Assembly: GCA_030263395.1 (NCBI GenBank) | Contig: SZOW01000004.1 | Span: 1-64,000, forward strand | From: QUBU01 sp014337915 | GTDB taxonomy: Bacteria > Pseudomonadota > Gammaproteobacteria > Steroidobacterales > GCA-2729495 | DNA: 64,000 bases | Reading direction: 5' to 3' | Part shown: piece by piece, positions 21,540 to 29,739 of the stretch | Layout: every line of letters begins with the position of its first letter | Numbering within the stretch: the first letter of the stretch is position 1 | Program-made: the position numbers and the translations under genes | Notes under the pieces: generated by a model | Databases searched by the model: none | Told to the model about the DNA's origin: nothing | What the model saw: only the letters and a program-made list of their open reading frames with translations

Positions 21540-22373
21540 TTGGCCTATAAGCAGCTCCAGCAGCGTGGTATGCCCCTGCCACCGGTCACCGTGTCCACCC
21601 TGCGCGGCATGAAGGCCGATGGCGAACCGATCGCCTGCCTGACGGCCTATGACGCCAGCTTCGCCGCCATCGTCGATGCGGCCGGTACCGACATGGTGCT
21701 GGTGGGTGATTCGCTGGGCATGGTGATCCAGGGGCACGACACCACCGTTCCGGTGACGGTTGCCGACATCATCTACCACTGCCGGGTGGTGGCACGCGGG
21801 CTGCGCCGCGCGTTCCTCATGGCGGACATGCCCTTCATGAGCTACACCACGCCGGTGCAGGCGCTGGAGAACGCGGTGCGCATGATGCAGGAGGGCGGGG
21901 CGATGATGGTGAAGCTCGAGGGCGGCCTCGGCCAGCTGCGCATCGTCGAGCACCTCGCGCAGCACGACATCCCCGTCTGCGCCCACATCGGCCTGAAGCC
22001 GCAATCGGTGCACAAACTGGGCGGCTTCCGGGTTCAGGGCCGCGAGCAGGCGCAGGCACTGCGTATGATCGAGGAAGCCAGCGCGCTGGAGCGGGCCGGC
22101 GCGGACGTCATCCTGCTCGAGTGCGTGCCGAGCGAGCTGGGGCAGGCGGTGCGCGATGCGGTGGGCGTGCCGGTGATCGGCATCGGCGCCGGGCCCGGGG
22201 TCGACGGGCAGATACTCGTGCTCTATGACATGCTGGGCATTACCCAGGGGCGTTTGCCGCGCTTCGTGCGCAACTTCATGCAGGGTGCCGATTCACTCGC
22301 GTCTGCCTGCGAGGCCTACGTGCAGGCGGTGAAGGAAGGCAGCTATCCCGCGCCCGAGCACTGCTTCTCCTGA
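21540..22373 (+). CDS. panB: 3-methyl-2-oxobutanoate hydroxymethyltransferase
   Basis: PanB makes ketopantoate from 2-oxoisovalerate and methylene-tetrahydrofolate, the first step to pantothenate and CoA. Family motifs are intact: LTAYDASFAAIVDAAG, VLVGDSLGMVIQGHDTT (Mg-binding Asp), MVKLEGG, ICAHIGLKPQSV-type segment (CAHIGLKPQSVHKLGGF) and VIGIGAGPGVDGQILV. I chose TTG at 21540 because GGAGAGG lies just upstream; GTG 21510 and ATG 21570 are alternatives in frame. panC follows after 13 bases. Confidence 0.95.
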   Translation: MAYKQLQQRGMPLPPVTVSTLRGMKADGEPIACLTAYDASFAAIVDAAGTDMVLVGDSLGMVIQGHDTTVPVTVADIIYHCRVVARGLRRAFLMADMPFMSYTTPVQALENAVRMMQEGGAMMVKLEGGLGQLRIVEHLAQHDIPVCAHIGLKPQSVHKLGGFRVQGREQAQALRMIEEASALERAGADVILLECVPSELGQAVRDAVGVPVIGIGAGPGVDGQILVLYDMLGITQGRLPRFVRNFMQGADSLASACEAYVQAVKEGSYPAPEHCFS

Positions 22374-22386
22374 CCGGCGCCAGCAC

Positions 22387-23238
22387 TTGCAGCTCCTGCG
22401 CACCACCGCTGCGGTCCGGCGCCTCGTGCATGCCTGGCAGGAGTCGGGCGCCAGCGTCGCGCTCGTGCCCACGCTCGGCAACCTCCATGCGGGCCATGTC
22501 AGCCTGGCCGGGATCGCCAGGCGGCGCGCGGACCGGGTGATCGCCAGCATATTCGTCAACCCGACGCAGTTCGGTCCCGGCGAGGACTACGCCAGCTACC
22601 CCCGCACCCTGCGGGCCGACACCGCACAGTTACGCGCGGCCGGCGTCGATGCGGTTTTCCTGCCGACGGTGCGCGTCATGTACCCGCGCGGCGACCGGGA
22701 CAGCGTCACCGTTTCCGTGCCCGGCCTGTCCACCGACCTCTGCGGGGCGCACCGCCCCGGGCATTTCGACGGCGTGGCTTCGGTGGTGCTGCGGCTGTTC
22801 AACATCGTCACACCCGATGTCGCGGTGTTCGGTGAAAAGGACTACCAGCAGTTGCTGTTGCTGAAACGGATGGCCCGGGACCTGCACCTGGACCTGGAGA
22901 TCGTTGGTGCACCGACGGTGCGCGAGGCGGACGGACTGGCGATGAGCTCGCGCAACCAGTACCTGGATGCCGGGCAACGCCGGATCGCCCCGGCGCTGTA
23001 CGCGACCCTGGGCGAATGCCGGTCGCAGCTGCTGGCCGGCAACCGCGCCTGGGGGCGGATCGAACGCCGTGCGCGGCAGCGCCTCGAGGTCGCCGGCTTG
23101 CGCCCGGACTACGTGGCGATCCGCGATGCGCGGGACCTGGCGCCGCCAACTGGCGCGAGCCGCAGCCTGCGGGTCCTGGCAGCCGCCTGGCTCGGCCGTG
23201 CAAGGCTCATCGACAACATCGGCGTCCGGCTGCGCTGA
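22387..23238 (+). CDS. panC: pantothenate synthetase
   Basis: PanC ligates pantoate and beta-alanine with ATP. The 283-residue product has the HIGH-like motif as HAGH (residues 34-37) within VPTLGNLHAGHVSL, where most homologues have VPTMG. It also has IFVNPTQFGPGEDYASYPR, FGEKDYQQL and a KMSKS-like AMSSRNQYL. The start is a TTG at 22387 (LQLLRTT). With panB it forms the pantothenate unit, and it converges on queG with 12 bases between the stops. Confidence 0.95.
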   Translation: MQLLRTTAAVRRLVHAWQESGASVALVPTLGNLHAGHVSLAGIARRRADRVIASIFVNPTQFGPGEDYASYPRTLRADTAQLRAAGVDAVFLPTVRVMYPRGDRDSVTVSVPGLSTDLCGAHRPGHFDGVASVVLRLFNIVTPDVAVFGEKDYQQLLLLKRMARDLHLDLEIVGAPTVREADGLAMSSRNQYLDAGQRRIAPALYATLGECRSQLLAGNRAWGRIERRARQRLEVAGLRPDYVAIRDARDLAPPTGASRSLRVLAAAWLGRARLIDNIGVRLR

Positions 23239-23255
23239 TCGCCGGCGGCATCAGC
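23234..23255. terminator. short inverted repeat spanning the panC and queG stop codons
   Basis: GCTGAT (23234-23239) and ATCAGC (23250-23255) form a six-base stem around a GC-rich ten-base loop. The panC TGA and the queG TGA (TCA on the plus strand) lie in the two arms. No U-run follows in either direction, so it is only a weak candidate for a bidirectional terminator. Confidence 0.3.
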
Positions 23256-24315
23256 CCTGCCCGTGCTGCTGCAGCGCCCAGCGCACGTGTTCCCGCACCA
23301 GTTCTGCCGGGTGATCGCGCTGCGTTTCCAGCGCTGCCAGCACCTGCGGTGTCGTCGGCGCATTGCCCAGTGCCACGGCCAGGTTGCGCAGCCAGCCCGT
23401 GAATCCAGCGCGCCGGATGGCGCTGCCGGCGGTGCGCTCGAGCCAGGTGGCTTCGCTCCAGAGGAACATCTCCGCCAGTGAAGGGCGGTCGAGCCCGTGG
23501 CGCGGCGCGAAGTCCGCTTCGGCGGAGAACCGTGCAAACTTGTTCCAGGGACAGGCCAGCTGGCAGTCGTCGCAGCCAAAGACGCGGTTGCCCAGCGCCC
23601 GGCGCAGTGCTTCGGGGATCGGTCCCCTGTTCTCGATGGTCAGGTAGGAGATGCAGCGCCGGGCATCGACCACGTACGGGGCGACGATGGCGCCGGTGGG
23701 GCAGGCGGCGAGGCAGGCCGTGCAGCTGCCGCAGTGGTTTTCCGCCGGTGTATCGACAGGCAGTGCGAGGTCGGTGAGCAGTTCGCCCAGCAGGAACCAC
23801 GAGCCCGCCCCGGCGTTGACCAGGTTGCCATGCTTGCCGATCCAGCCGAGGCCGGCCTGCTGGGCCAGCGGCTTTTCCATGACGGGCCCGCTGTCGACAA
23901 AGGCGCGGTAGCCAAACGGTCCGATAGCCTCGCTGATGCGCGTGGCCAGCCGCTGCAGCCGCGGCCGCATGATGCGGTGGTAGTCGCGGCCCAGGGCATA
24001 GCGTGCAATCCAGCCGCGATCGGGCTCCGCTGCCAGGCGTGCACCCGGCCAGGCATCCGCGCGCGAGTAGTCCATGCGCACCGAGATCACGCGGACAGTA
24101 CCGGGCACGGTGGCGGCCGGGCTGCTGCGCAGCCCGGCATGCCTGCGCATCCACTCCATGTCGGCGTGATAGCCCTGGTCCAGCCATTCGTGGAGCCTGG
24201 CGCTGGCCCTGGCGAGATCCGGGGCGGCAATGCCAAGTTGCTGGAAACCAAGCTCTGCTGCCCAGGCGCGAATCTGCTGGGCAAGGTCGGCAAGCTCTGC
24301 CGTTGACAGCGTCAT
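23251..24315 (-). CDS. queG: epoxyqueuosine reductase
   Basis: QueG is the cobalamin- and iron-sulfur-dependent enzyme that reduces epoxyqueuosine to queuosine at tRNA position 34. Two 4Fe-4S motifs are visible: CGSCTACLAACP and, later, FGCDDCQLACPWN, with CISYLT between. The catalytic-region segment FVDSGPVMEKPLAQQAGLGWIGKHGN is intact (quoted in part: DSGPVMEKPLAQQAGLGWIG). The C-terminus is HEAT-like. I start at ATG 24315 (MTLSTAEL, 354 residues); an upstream ATG at 24357 would lie beyond the promoter. Confidence 0.94.
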   Translation of the reverse strand: MTLSTAELADLAQQIRAWAAELGFQQLGIAAPDLARASARLHEWLDQGYHADMEWMRRHAGLRSSPAATVPGTVRVISVRMDYSRADAWPGARLAAEPDRGWIARYALGRDYHRIMRPRLQRLATRISEAIGPFGYRAFVDSGPVMEKPLAQQAGLGWIGKHGNLVNAGAGSWFLLGELLTDLALPVDTPAENHCGSCTACLAACPTGAIVAPYVVDARRCISYLTIENRGPIPEALRRALGNRVFGCDDCQLACPWNKFARFSAEADFAPRHGLDRPSLAEMFLWSEATWLERTAGSAIRRAGFTGWLRNLAVALGNAPTTPQVLAALETQRDHPAELVREHVRWALQQHGQG

Positions 24316-24340
24316 GGGGCGTTCCGGTCGCGGGCGCTCA

Positions 24341-24348
24341 ATTATAAT
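24341..24348. promoter_or_regulatory. self-complementary -10 element serving queG and nnr
   Basis: ATTATAAT is its own reverse complement, so a perfect TATAAT is read towards nnr (24343-24348) and another towards queG (24346-24341). It lies between the divergent starts at 24315 and 24356. On the nnr side the ATG begins eight bases after the box, so transcription may start at the ATG itself. No good -35 box is seen on either side. Confidence 0.55.
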
Positions 24349-24355
24349 CGTACGC

Positions 24356-25846
24356 ATGTCGGCGCCTGCGAGCTTTCTCTACACGCCTGCCGCGGTGCGC
24401 GAGATCGATCGCATCGCCATCGAAGACATCGGCATTCCGGACTTCGAACTCATGGGTCGCGCGGGCCGGCTGGTCTGGGATACGGCGCGGCAGCTCTATC
24501 CCGACTCCAGGCGCTGGCTGCTGTTATGTGGCGCGGGCAACAACGGCGGCGATGGCTATGTCGTCGCCACGCTGGCCCGTGCAGCCGGCCTCGCGGTCAC
24601 GGTGGCGGCACTCGCCGATCCGCAGCGGTTGCGCGGTGCTGCCGCACGTGCCTGGGAGCAATATCGGAGCGCCGGTGGTGACGTCGTGCAGTTTCGTGAT
24701 GACCTGCTGGCGGGGACGGACCTGGTCATCGATGCCATTTTCGGCACCGGCCTGGCCCGTGACCTGGATGATGCCTGCCGGCAGGCCGTGGAGGCGGTCA
24801 ATGCCGCCAGCGTACCCGTGGTGGCTGTCGACCTGCCGAGTGGCCTGGATGGCGCCAGCGGGCGCGTGCTTGGCGCCGCGATGCGGGCCGATGTCACCGT
24901 GACCTTCATCGGCCGCAAGCAGGGCCTCTATCTCGGCGCCGGCCCTGACCATGCGGGCAACATCGTCTTCGGGGATCTCGGTGTGCCGCCGGCCCGGGTG
25001 GCGCAGGTGGCACCGGGCCTGCGCCTCTTCGATGGCAACGACCTGTCGCGGCTGCTGCCGCGCCGCGCGCGCAGCGCCCATAAGGGAAACTTCGGCCACG
25101 TGCTGGTGGTGGGTGGCAACCACGGCATGGCAGGTGCGGTGCGCCTGGCCGGCGAGGCCGCGCTGCGGGCCGGTGCCGGACTGGTGAGCGTGGCGACGCG
25201 GCCGGAGAACGTTGCGCCGGTCATCGCGGGGCGCCCGGAGCTGATGTGCCGCGGCGTGCAGGGTCCGGTGGATCTCGAGGACCTGCTCAGGCGCGCCACC
25301 GTGATTGCCGTAGGCCCCGGCCTCGGGATGGACGCCTGGGCGCGGAACCTGCTCGCGGCGCTCTTAGACCAGCCGCAACCGCTGGTCGTCGATGCCGATG
25401 CGCTGAACCTGCTGGCCGGCCAATCGCGACGGCGTGGAAACTGGGTGCTGACGCCGCATCCCGGGGAGGCGGCACATCTGCTAGGCACGGGTAATGCGCA
25501 GGTCCAGTCCGACCGCCTGCAGGCGATGGCTGACATCTGCCAGCGTCATGGCGGCGTTGTGGTGCTGAAGGGACGGGGTACGCTCGTCGGCCGGTCCGGG
25601 GACCTGCCGTATCTCATCGATGCCGGCAATCCGGGCATGGCATCCGCCGGCATGGGCGATGTGCTGACCGGCATCATCGCCGGCATCGTTGCCCAGCAGC
25701 GTCCAGACCAGTTGCTGGACGCTGCGGCCTGCGCAGCCTTCGTGCATGCCAGCGCGGCCGATGATGCGGCGCGGACCGGTGAACGCGGCCTGATCGCCGG
25801 CGACCTTTTCACATCCCTGCGCGCATGGATCAATCCCAAACCCTGA
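24356..25846 (+). CDS. nnr: bifunctional NAD(P)H-hydrate epimerase / ADP-dependent NAD(P)H-hydrate dehydratase
   Basis: This YjeF-type fusion repairs hydrated NADH and NADPH. The N-terminal epimerase has GAGNNGGDGYVVA and DAIFGTGLARD. The C-terminal ribokinase-like dehydratase has KGNFGHVLVVGGNHGMAGA, VDADALNLLAG, TPHPGEAAHLLG and the signature NPGMASAGMGDVLTG. The 496-residue length is normal. The start at ATG 24356 is preceded by no Shine-Dalgarno and stands eight bases after a TATAAT, suggesting a leaderless message. It overlaps tsaE by 22 bases, the usual nnr-tsaE-amiC order. Confidence 0.95.
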   Translation: MSAPASFLYTPAAVREIDRIAIEDIGIPDFELMGRAGRLVWDTARQLYPDSRRWLLLCGAGNNGGDGYVVATLARAAGLAVTVAALADPQRLRGAAARAWEQYRSAGGDVVQFRDDLLAGTDLVIDAIFGTGLARDLDDACRQAVEAVNAASVPVVAVDLPSGLDGASGRVLGAAMRADVTVTFIGRKQGLYLGAGPDHAGNIVFGDLGVPPARVAQVAPGLRLFDGNDLSRLLPRRARSAHKGNFGHVLVVGGNHGMAGAVRLAGEAALRAGAGLVSVATRPENVAPVIAGRPELMCRGVQGPVDLEDLLRRATVIAVGPGLGMDAWARNLLAALLDQPQPLVVDADALNLLAGQSRRRGNWVLTPHPGEAAHLLGTGNAQVQSDRLQAMADICQRHGGVVVLKGRGTLVGRSGDLPYLIDAGNPGMASAGMGDVLTGIIAGIVAQQRPDQLLDAAACAAFVHASAADDAARTGERGLIAGDLFTSLRAWINPKP

Positions 25847-26346
25847 TTCTCGCCGATGCCGGGGCGACCGAGCGGTTTGGCCGGCTGTGCGCGGCCGCGC
25901 TGCGTGCCACGAAACCCGGCGGGCTCGTCGTATATCTCGAGGGTGAACTCGGCGCGGGCAAGACTACGCTGGTGCGTGGCCTGCTGGCAGGCCTGGGACA
26001 TGCTGGCAGGGTACCCAGCCCCACCTACACGCTGGTCGAGCCCTACCTGATAGACGGCCAGGTCATCCAGCATGTCGACCTGTACCGGCTGCGCGATCCG
26101 CGCGAGCTGGAGGAGATCGGACTCGCCGAGGCGCTCGCGGGTGCCGTGATCGGCCTGATCGAGTGGCCCGATCATGGCGCGGGCCAGCTGCCGGCAGCGG
26201 ACCTCGTCCTGCGCCTTGAACTCGCCGGGCAGGGCCGGGCAGTGGCCTGGCAGGCGCTGAGTGCCGCGGGCCAGGCCATGGATCAGGTCCTCCGGCAGCA
26301 ACTGGCTCGTGGCCTTGGCGAGCCGCCAGTTACGACGGGTCGGTGA
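25825..26346 (+). CDS. tsaE: tRNA N6-adenosine(37) threonylcarbamoyltransferase complex ATPase TsaE
   Basis: TsaE is the ATPase that works with TsaB and TsaD to make t6A37 on ANN-decoding tRNAs. The 173-residue protein has the P-loop GELGAGKTTLVRGLL, the family motif VPSPTYTLVEPY, HVDLYRLRDPRELEEIGL and IEWPDHG. It begins inside the nnr coding sequence in another frame, so it is probably coupled. The C-terminal 20 residues are variable. Confidence 0.94.
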   Translation: MDQSQTLILADAGATERFGRLCAAALRATKPGGLVVYLEGELGAGKTTLVRGLLAGLGHAGRVPSPTYTLVEPYLIDGQVIQHVDLYRLRDPRELEEIGLAEALAGAVIGLIEWPDHGAGQLPAADLVLRLELAGQGRAVAWQALSAAGQAMDQVLRQQLARGLGEPPVTTGR

Positions 26347-26398
26347 GCCACGTGATCAGGAATCGCTGGTATCTACTTCATTAGCTGAAGGAATTGCC

Positions 26399-26426
26399 TT
26401 CCAAAAACGCCTGCTCCCGCTATAAT
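26399..26426 (+). promoter_or_regulatory. candidate amiC promoter
   Basis: A perfect TATAAT (26421-26426) lies 28 bases before the amiC GTG. TTCCAA (26399-26404) at a 16-base spacing is a poor -35 match. A GGGGAG Shine-Dalgarno (26442-26447) follows. The 48-base nnr-tsaE/amiC gap is locally AT-rich, which supports a promoter. Confidence 0.5.
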
Positions 26427-26453
26427 CGGGCGCACGGTCCTGGGGAGTGTGGC

Positions 26454-27929
26454 GTGCGTAGAGCCTGGTGCTGGTTGGGCGTGGTTTTCACTGCGGCTCT
26501 GGCGGCCGCGACGGCGTGGGCCGGGCAGGCGTCGGTCGAACGCATGGCGCTCTCGAGCACCGATACCAGGACCACGCTCGTGCTGGACATGACTGCCAGC
26601 AGCGAGTACCGGCTGTTCACCCTTCAGGATCCCTACCGGGTCGTCGTCGATCTCCTCTCCGCGCGCCTCACGCGACAGGCTCTGCCGCTCCCGGCCGGCA
26701 CCGGCAGCGTGCGCCAGTTGCGCGCGGCAAACCGCCCGGATGGCTCACTGCGTGTGGTGCTGGACATGGCCACGGCCGCCAGCCCGGCGGCCGTGCTGCG
26801 TGGTCCCAGCGGCACGGCCGGTGCCAGCCTGCTGGTCGAGCTGGATTCTCCGGTCGCGACCCCGGCCCCGGCGGCGGCAAAGACGGCCGCCGCCGTTGCA
26901 GCAGTCCCGGAGGCTGCGCCTGCAGCCGCTGCCACACAACCATCGGCGGCAGCTACGGCCCAGCCCACGACGCTGCCGACACCGGCAGAAGCAGCGCCTC
27001 CGGCAACGCCGCCAGCTGCAGCACCGCAGCCGGCAGGGACGGGGCGCGACATCATCGTCGCCATCGACGCCGGTCACGGTGGCAAGGATCCGGGGGCGCA
27101 CGGGCCGCGCGGCGTGCTGGAGAAGGACATCACCCTGCGGCTCGCCCGGCGGCTGGCGGAGGTCGTCAACGCCGAGCCCGGCATGCGCGCGGTGCTCACC
27201 CGCGACCAGGACGAATTCATTCCCCTGCGTGGGCGCATGGAGCGGGCGCGCAGGGCATCTGCCGACCTGTTCATCTCGGTGCACGCGGATGCGGTTCGCG
27301 ACCGTGACGTGCAGGGCAGTTCCGTGTACGTGCTGAACGAGAAGGGCGCCACCGACGAGGCGGCGCGCCGCCTTGCCGCGCGCGAGAACGCCGCGGACCT
27401 CATCGGCGGCGTATCGCTGCGCACCAAGGACCCGACGCTGGCCTCGGTGCTGATGGACCTGTCGCAGAACGCATCACTGAGTTCCAGCATCGAGGTGGCC
27501 GACGAGATCCTGCGGCAGATGGCCAGGGTCGGGACGGTACGCAAGTCGCAGGTGATGCAGGCGCCATTCATGGTCCTGAAGTCGCCCGACGTACCTTCGG
27601 TGCTCATCGAGACCGCCTACATCTCCAATCCGGAGGAAGAGAGGCGGCTCGATAACAACGAGTACCGCGCGCGGCTGGCCGCAGCCATTTTTGCCGGCGT
27701 GCGCGACTACTTCTATCGCAACCCGCCGCGCGGCACGCTGGTGGCGGAGCTGAGCCGGCAACGCCTTGCCGAGTCCGTGCAGCACGTGATCCGCCCCGGC
27801 GAGACGCTGTCCGGGCTCGCCACGCGCTACAACGTCAGCGTGCGCCGTATCCGCGATGCCAACCAGCTGCGTTCCGACCAGGTGGCGCCCGGGCAGGTGC
27901 TGCGCATCCCCGCGGCTCAGGAGACCTGA
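26454..27929 (+). CDS. amiC: N-acetylmuramoyl-L-alanine amidase with AMIN and LysM domains
   Basis: This periplasmic zinc amidase splits septal peptidoglycan for daughter-cell separation. It starts at GTG 26454 (GGGGAG upstream) with a signal peptide ending near AWAG (residue 24). An AMIN septum-targeting domain (~27-135), an Ala/Pro-rich linker (~140-205), an Amidase_3 domain (~212-428) and a C-terminal LysM (~448-490, HVIRPGETLSGLATRYNV) follow. Zinc and catalytic residues are seen in DAGHGGKD, LEKDITL, ISVHADA and LIETAYISN. The TsaE-amidase-MutL order is classic. AmiB and AmiC cannot be told apart with certainty. Confidence 0.93.
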   Translation: MRRAWCWLGVVFTAALAAATAWAGQASVERMALSSTDTRTTLVLDMTASSEYRLFTLQDPYRVVVDLLSARLTRQALPLPAGTGSVRQLRAANRPDGSLRVVLDMATAASPAAVLRGPSGTAGASLLVELDSPVATPAPAAAKTAAAVAAVPEAAPAAAATQPSAAATAQPTTLPTPAEAAPPATPPAAAPQPAGTGRDIIVAIDAGHGGKDPGAHGPRGVLEKDITLRLARRLAEVVNAEPGMRAVLTRDQDEFIPLRGRMERARRASADLFISVHADAVRDRDVQGSSVYVLNEKGATDEAARRLAARENAADLIGGVSLRTKDPTLASVLMDLSQNASLSSSIEVADEILRQMARVGTVRKSQVMQAPFMVLKSPDVPSVLIETAYISNPEEERRLDNNEYRARLAAAIFAGVRDYFYRNPPRGTLVAELSRQRLAESVQHVIRPGETLSGLATRYNVSVRRIRDANQLRSDQVAPGQVLRIPAAQET

Positions 27930-27990
27930 GTTCCATGCGGCACCGCTGCCTGCGATGACAAGCGGGGGCGGCGTTTGAAACAATCGGCGC

Positions 27991-29739
27991 ATGCCGATTC
28001 GTGAACTGCCCCCGCATCTCGTCAACCAGATTGCCGCCGGCGAAGTCGTGGAGCGGCCGGCATCGGTGGCCAAGGAGTTGCTGGAAAACAGCCTGGACGC
28101 CGGGGCGCGGCAGATCGCCATCGATGCCGAGGAGGGCGGTATCCGCCTGCTGCGGGTGCGCGATGATGGTGTCGGCATCGCCCGCGATGAACTGGCGCTG
28201 GCACTGGCACGCCATGCCACCAGCAAGATCGGCAGCCTGGACGACCTCTCCTGCATCGCCACGCTCGGCTTTCGCGGCGAGGCGTTGCCGAGCATTGCCT
28301 CGGTTTCCCGGCTGCAGCTCGCTTCCCGGCCCGCGGACGCCACGATGGCGTACGCGGTAACCAGTGACGGCGGATCCGTCGAGGGACCGGTTCCGGCGGC
28401 GCATCCTCCGGGCACGCTGGCCGAGGTCCGGGACCTGTTCTTCAACACGCCGGCGCGACGCCGGTTCCTGCGCTCGGAGCGCACCGAGTTCCAGCACCTG
28501 CAGGCCGTCGTCGAACGCATGGCGCTGGGGCGCTTCACCACGTCATTCCGCTTCACCCACAATCGCCGCCAGGTATTCGACCTGCCGGCGGCGACGGACC
28601 GTGCCGCGCAGGAACGCCGCCTCGCCCAGCTGGCCGGCGAGGACTTCGTCGCCAGCCTGATGCATCTCGAGCGCGAGGCCGGCGGCCTGCGCCTCGCGGG
28701 CTGGATTTCGCGCCCGACCTTTTCACGCAGCCAGCCTGACCGCCAGCACTTCTACATCAATGGGCGCGCCGTGCGCGACAAGCTGGTGGCCAGCGCGGTC
28801 CGCCAAGCATACCGGGATGTGCTGTACCACGGGCGCTTCCCGGGATTCGCCCTGTACCTGGAGATGGATCCGGCGCTGGTGGATGTCAACGCGCACCCGG
28901 CCAAGCTGGAGGTGCGCTTCCGCGAGCCCGGTGCGATCCACGATTTCATCCGCCGGACGGTCGAGACTGCCCTGTCGGGCACCAGCCCGGGCCGCAGTCC
29001 TGCCGTGGTCCGGCCGGCGCCGGTACCAGCTGCACCGGCGCCTGCAGCTACCGGTGCGCTGTTCAGTGGTGCGAGCCAGGCGGCCCATGAATCGCAGGCT
29101 GCCTACGCCGCGCTCGCCAGGCCGGCGCCGCCAGCGGGCGTAACCGACGCCGGGACCGCGCCGCTCGGCCATGCGCTGGCGCAACTCGGCGGGGTATACA
29201 TCCTGGCGGAGACCAGCCGCGGCCTGGCCATCATCGACATGCACGCGGCGCACGAACGCGTTACCTACGAGATGCTGAAGGCACAGTGCGCCACGGCTGG
29301 CATTGCCAGCCAGCCCTTGCTGGTGCCGCAGACCCTGGCCGTGAGCATGGCCGAGGCCAGCTGGATCGAGGAACAGGGAGTTGCACTGGCGCAGTATGGT
29401 TTCCAGGTCGAGCGTGTCGGGCCGGCGGCAGTGATCGTCAGGGCGGTTCCGGCGCTGCTGGCCGGTGCCGACATCGAGCGGCTGGTGCGCGATCTGCTTG
29501 CCGACCTGTGCCTCGACGGCCAGAGTGCGCGGCTGGAGCAGCAGCTGGATGCCGTGCTGTCGACCACGGCCTGCCATGCATCCGTGCGGGCCCATCGCCA
29601 GCTGTCGCTGGCGGAGATGAATGCCCTGCTGCGCTCCATGGAGGCCACCGACCGGGCCGACCAGTGCAACCATGGCCGCCCCACATGGACCGAGTTGTCG
29701 ATGCAGGATCTCGACCGCCTGTTCCGGCGTGGTCGCTGA
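27991..29739 (+). CDS. mutL: DNA mismatch repair protein MutL
   Basis: MutL couples MutS mismatch recognition to strand removal. The GHKL ATPase motifs are IAAGEVVERPASVAKELLENS (partly quoted: AGEVVERPASVAKELLEN), RDDGVGI, ATSKI and TLGFRGEALPSI. A Pro/Ala linker separates the dimerisation domain. The C-terminal domain has DMHAAHERVTYE from residue 416, plus ACHASVRA and CNHGRPTW, the elements of the metal-dependent nicking site of MutL in organisms without MutH. The 582-residue length is normal. miaA starts inside its last codons. Confidence 0.95.
   Translation: MPIRELPPHLVNQIAAGEVVERPASVAKELLENSLDAGARQIAIDAEEGGIRLLRVRDDGVGIARDELALALARHATSKIGSLDDLSCIATLGFRGEALPSIASVSRLQLASRPADATMAYAVTSDGGSVEGPVPAAHPPGTLAEVRDLFFNTPARRRFLRSERTEFQHLQAVVERMALGRFTTSFRFTHNRRQVFDLPAATDRAAQERRLAQLAGEDFVASLMHLEREAGGLRLAGWISRPTFSRSQPDRQHFYINGRAVRDKLVASAVRQAYRDVLYHGRFPGFALYLEMDPALVDVNAHPAKLEVRFREPGAIHDFIRRTVETALSGTSPGRSPAVVRPAPVPAAPAPAATGALFSGASQAAHESQAAYAALARPAPPAGVTDAGTAPLGHALAQLGGVYILAETSRGLAIIDMHAAHERVTYEMLKAQCATAGIASQPLLVPQTLAVSMAEASWIEEQGVALAQYGFQVERVGPAAVIVRAVPALLAGADIERLVRDLLADLCLDGQSARLEQQLDAVLSTTACHASVRAHRQLSLAEMNALLRSMEATDRADQCNHGRPTWTELSMQDLDRLFRRGR

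Noticed and set aside
24303..24308. Perfect TTGACA upstream of nnr
   Set aside because: It lies 34 bases before the TATAAT, too far to be its -35 box, and is inside the queG coding sequence.
26860..27045. Low-complexity Ala/Pro/Thr repeat, considered as a tandem repeat element
   Set aside because: It is the flexible linker of the amidase between AMIN and catalytic domains, coded with varied codons and no DNA-level repeat unit.
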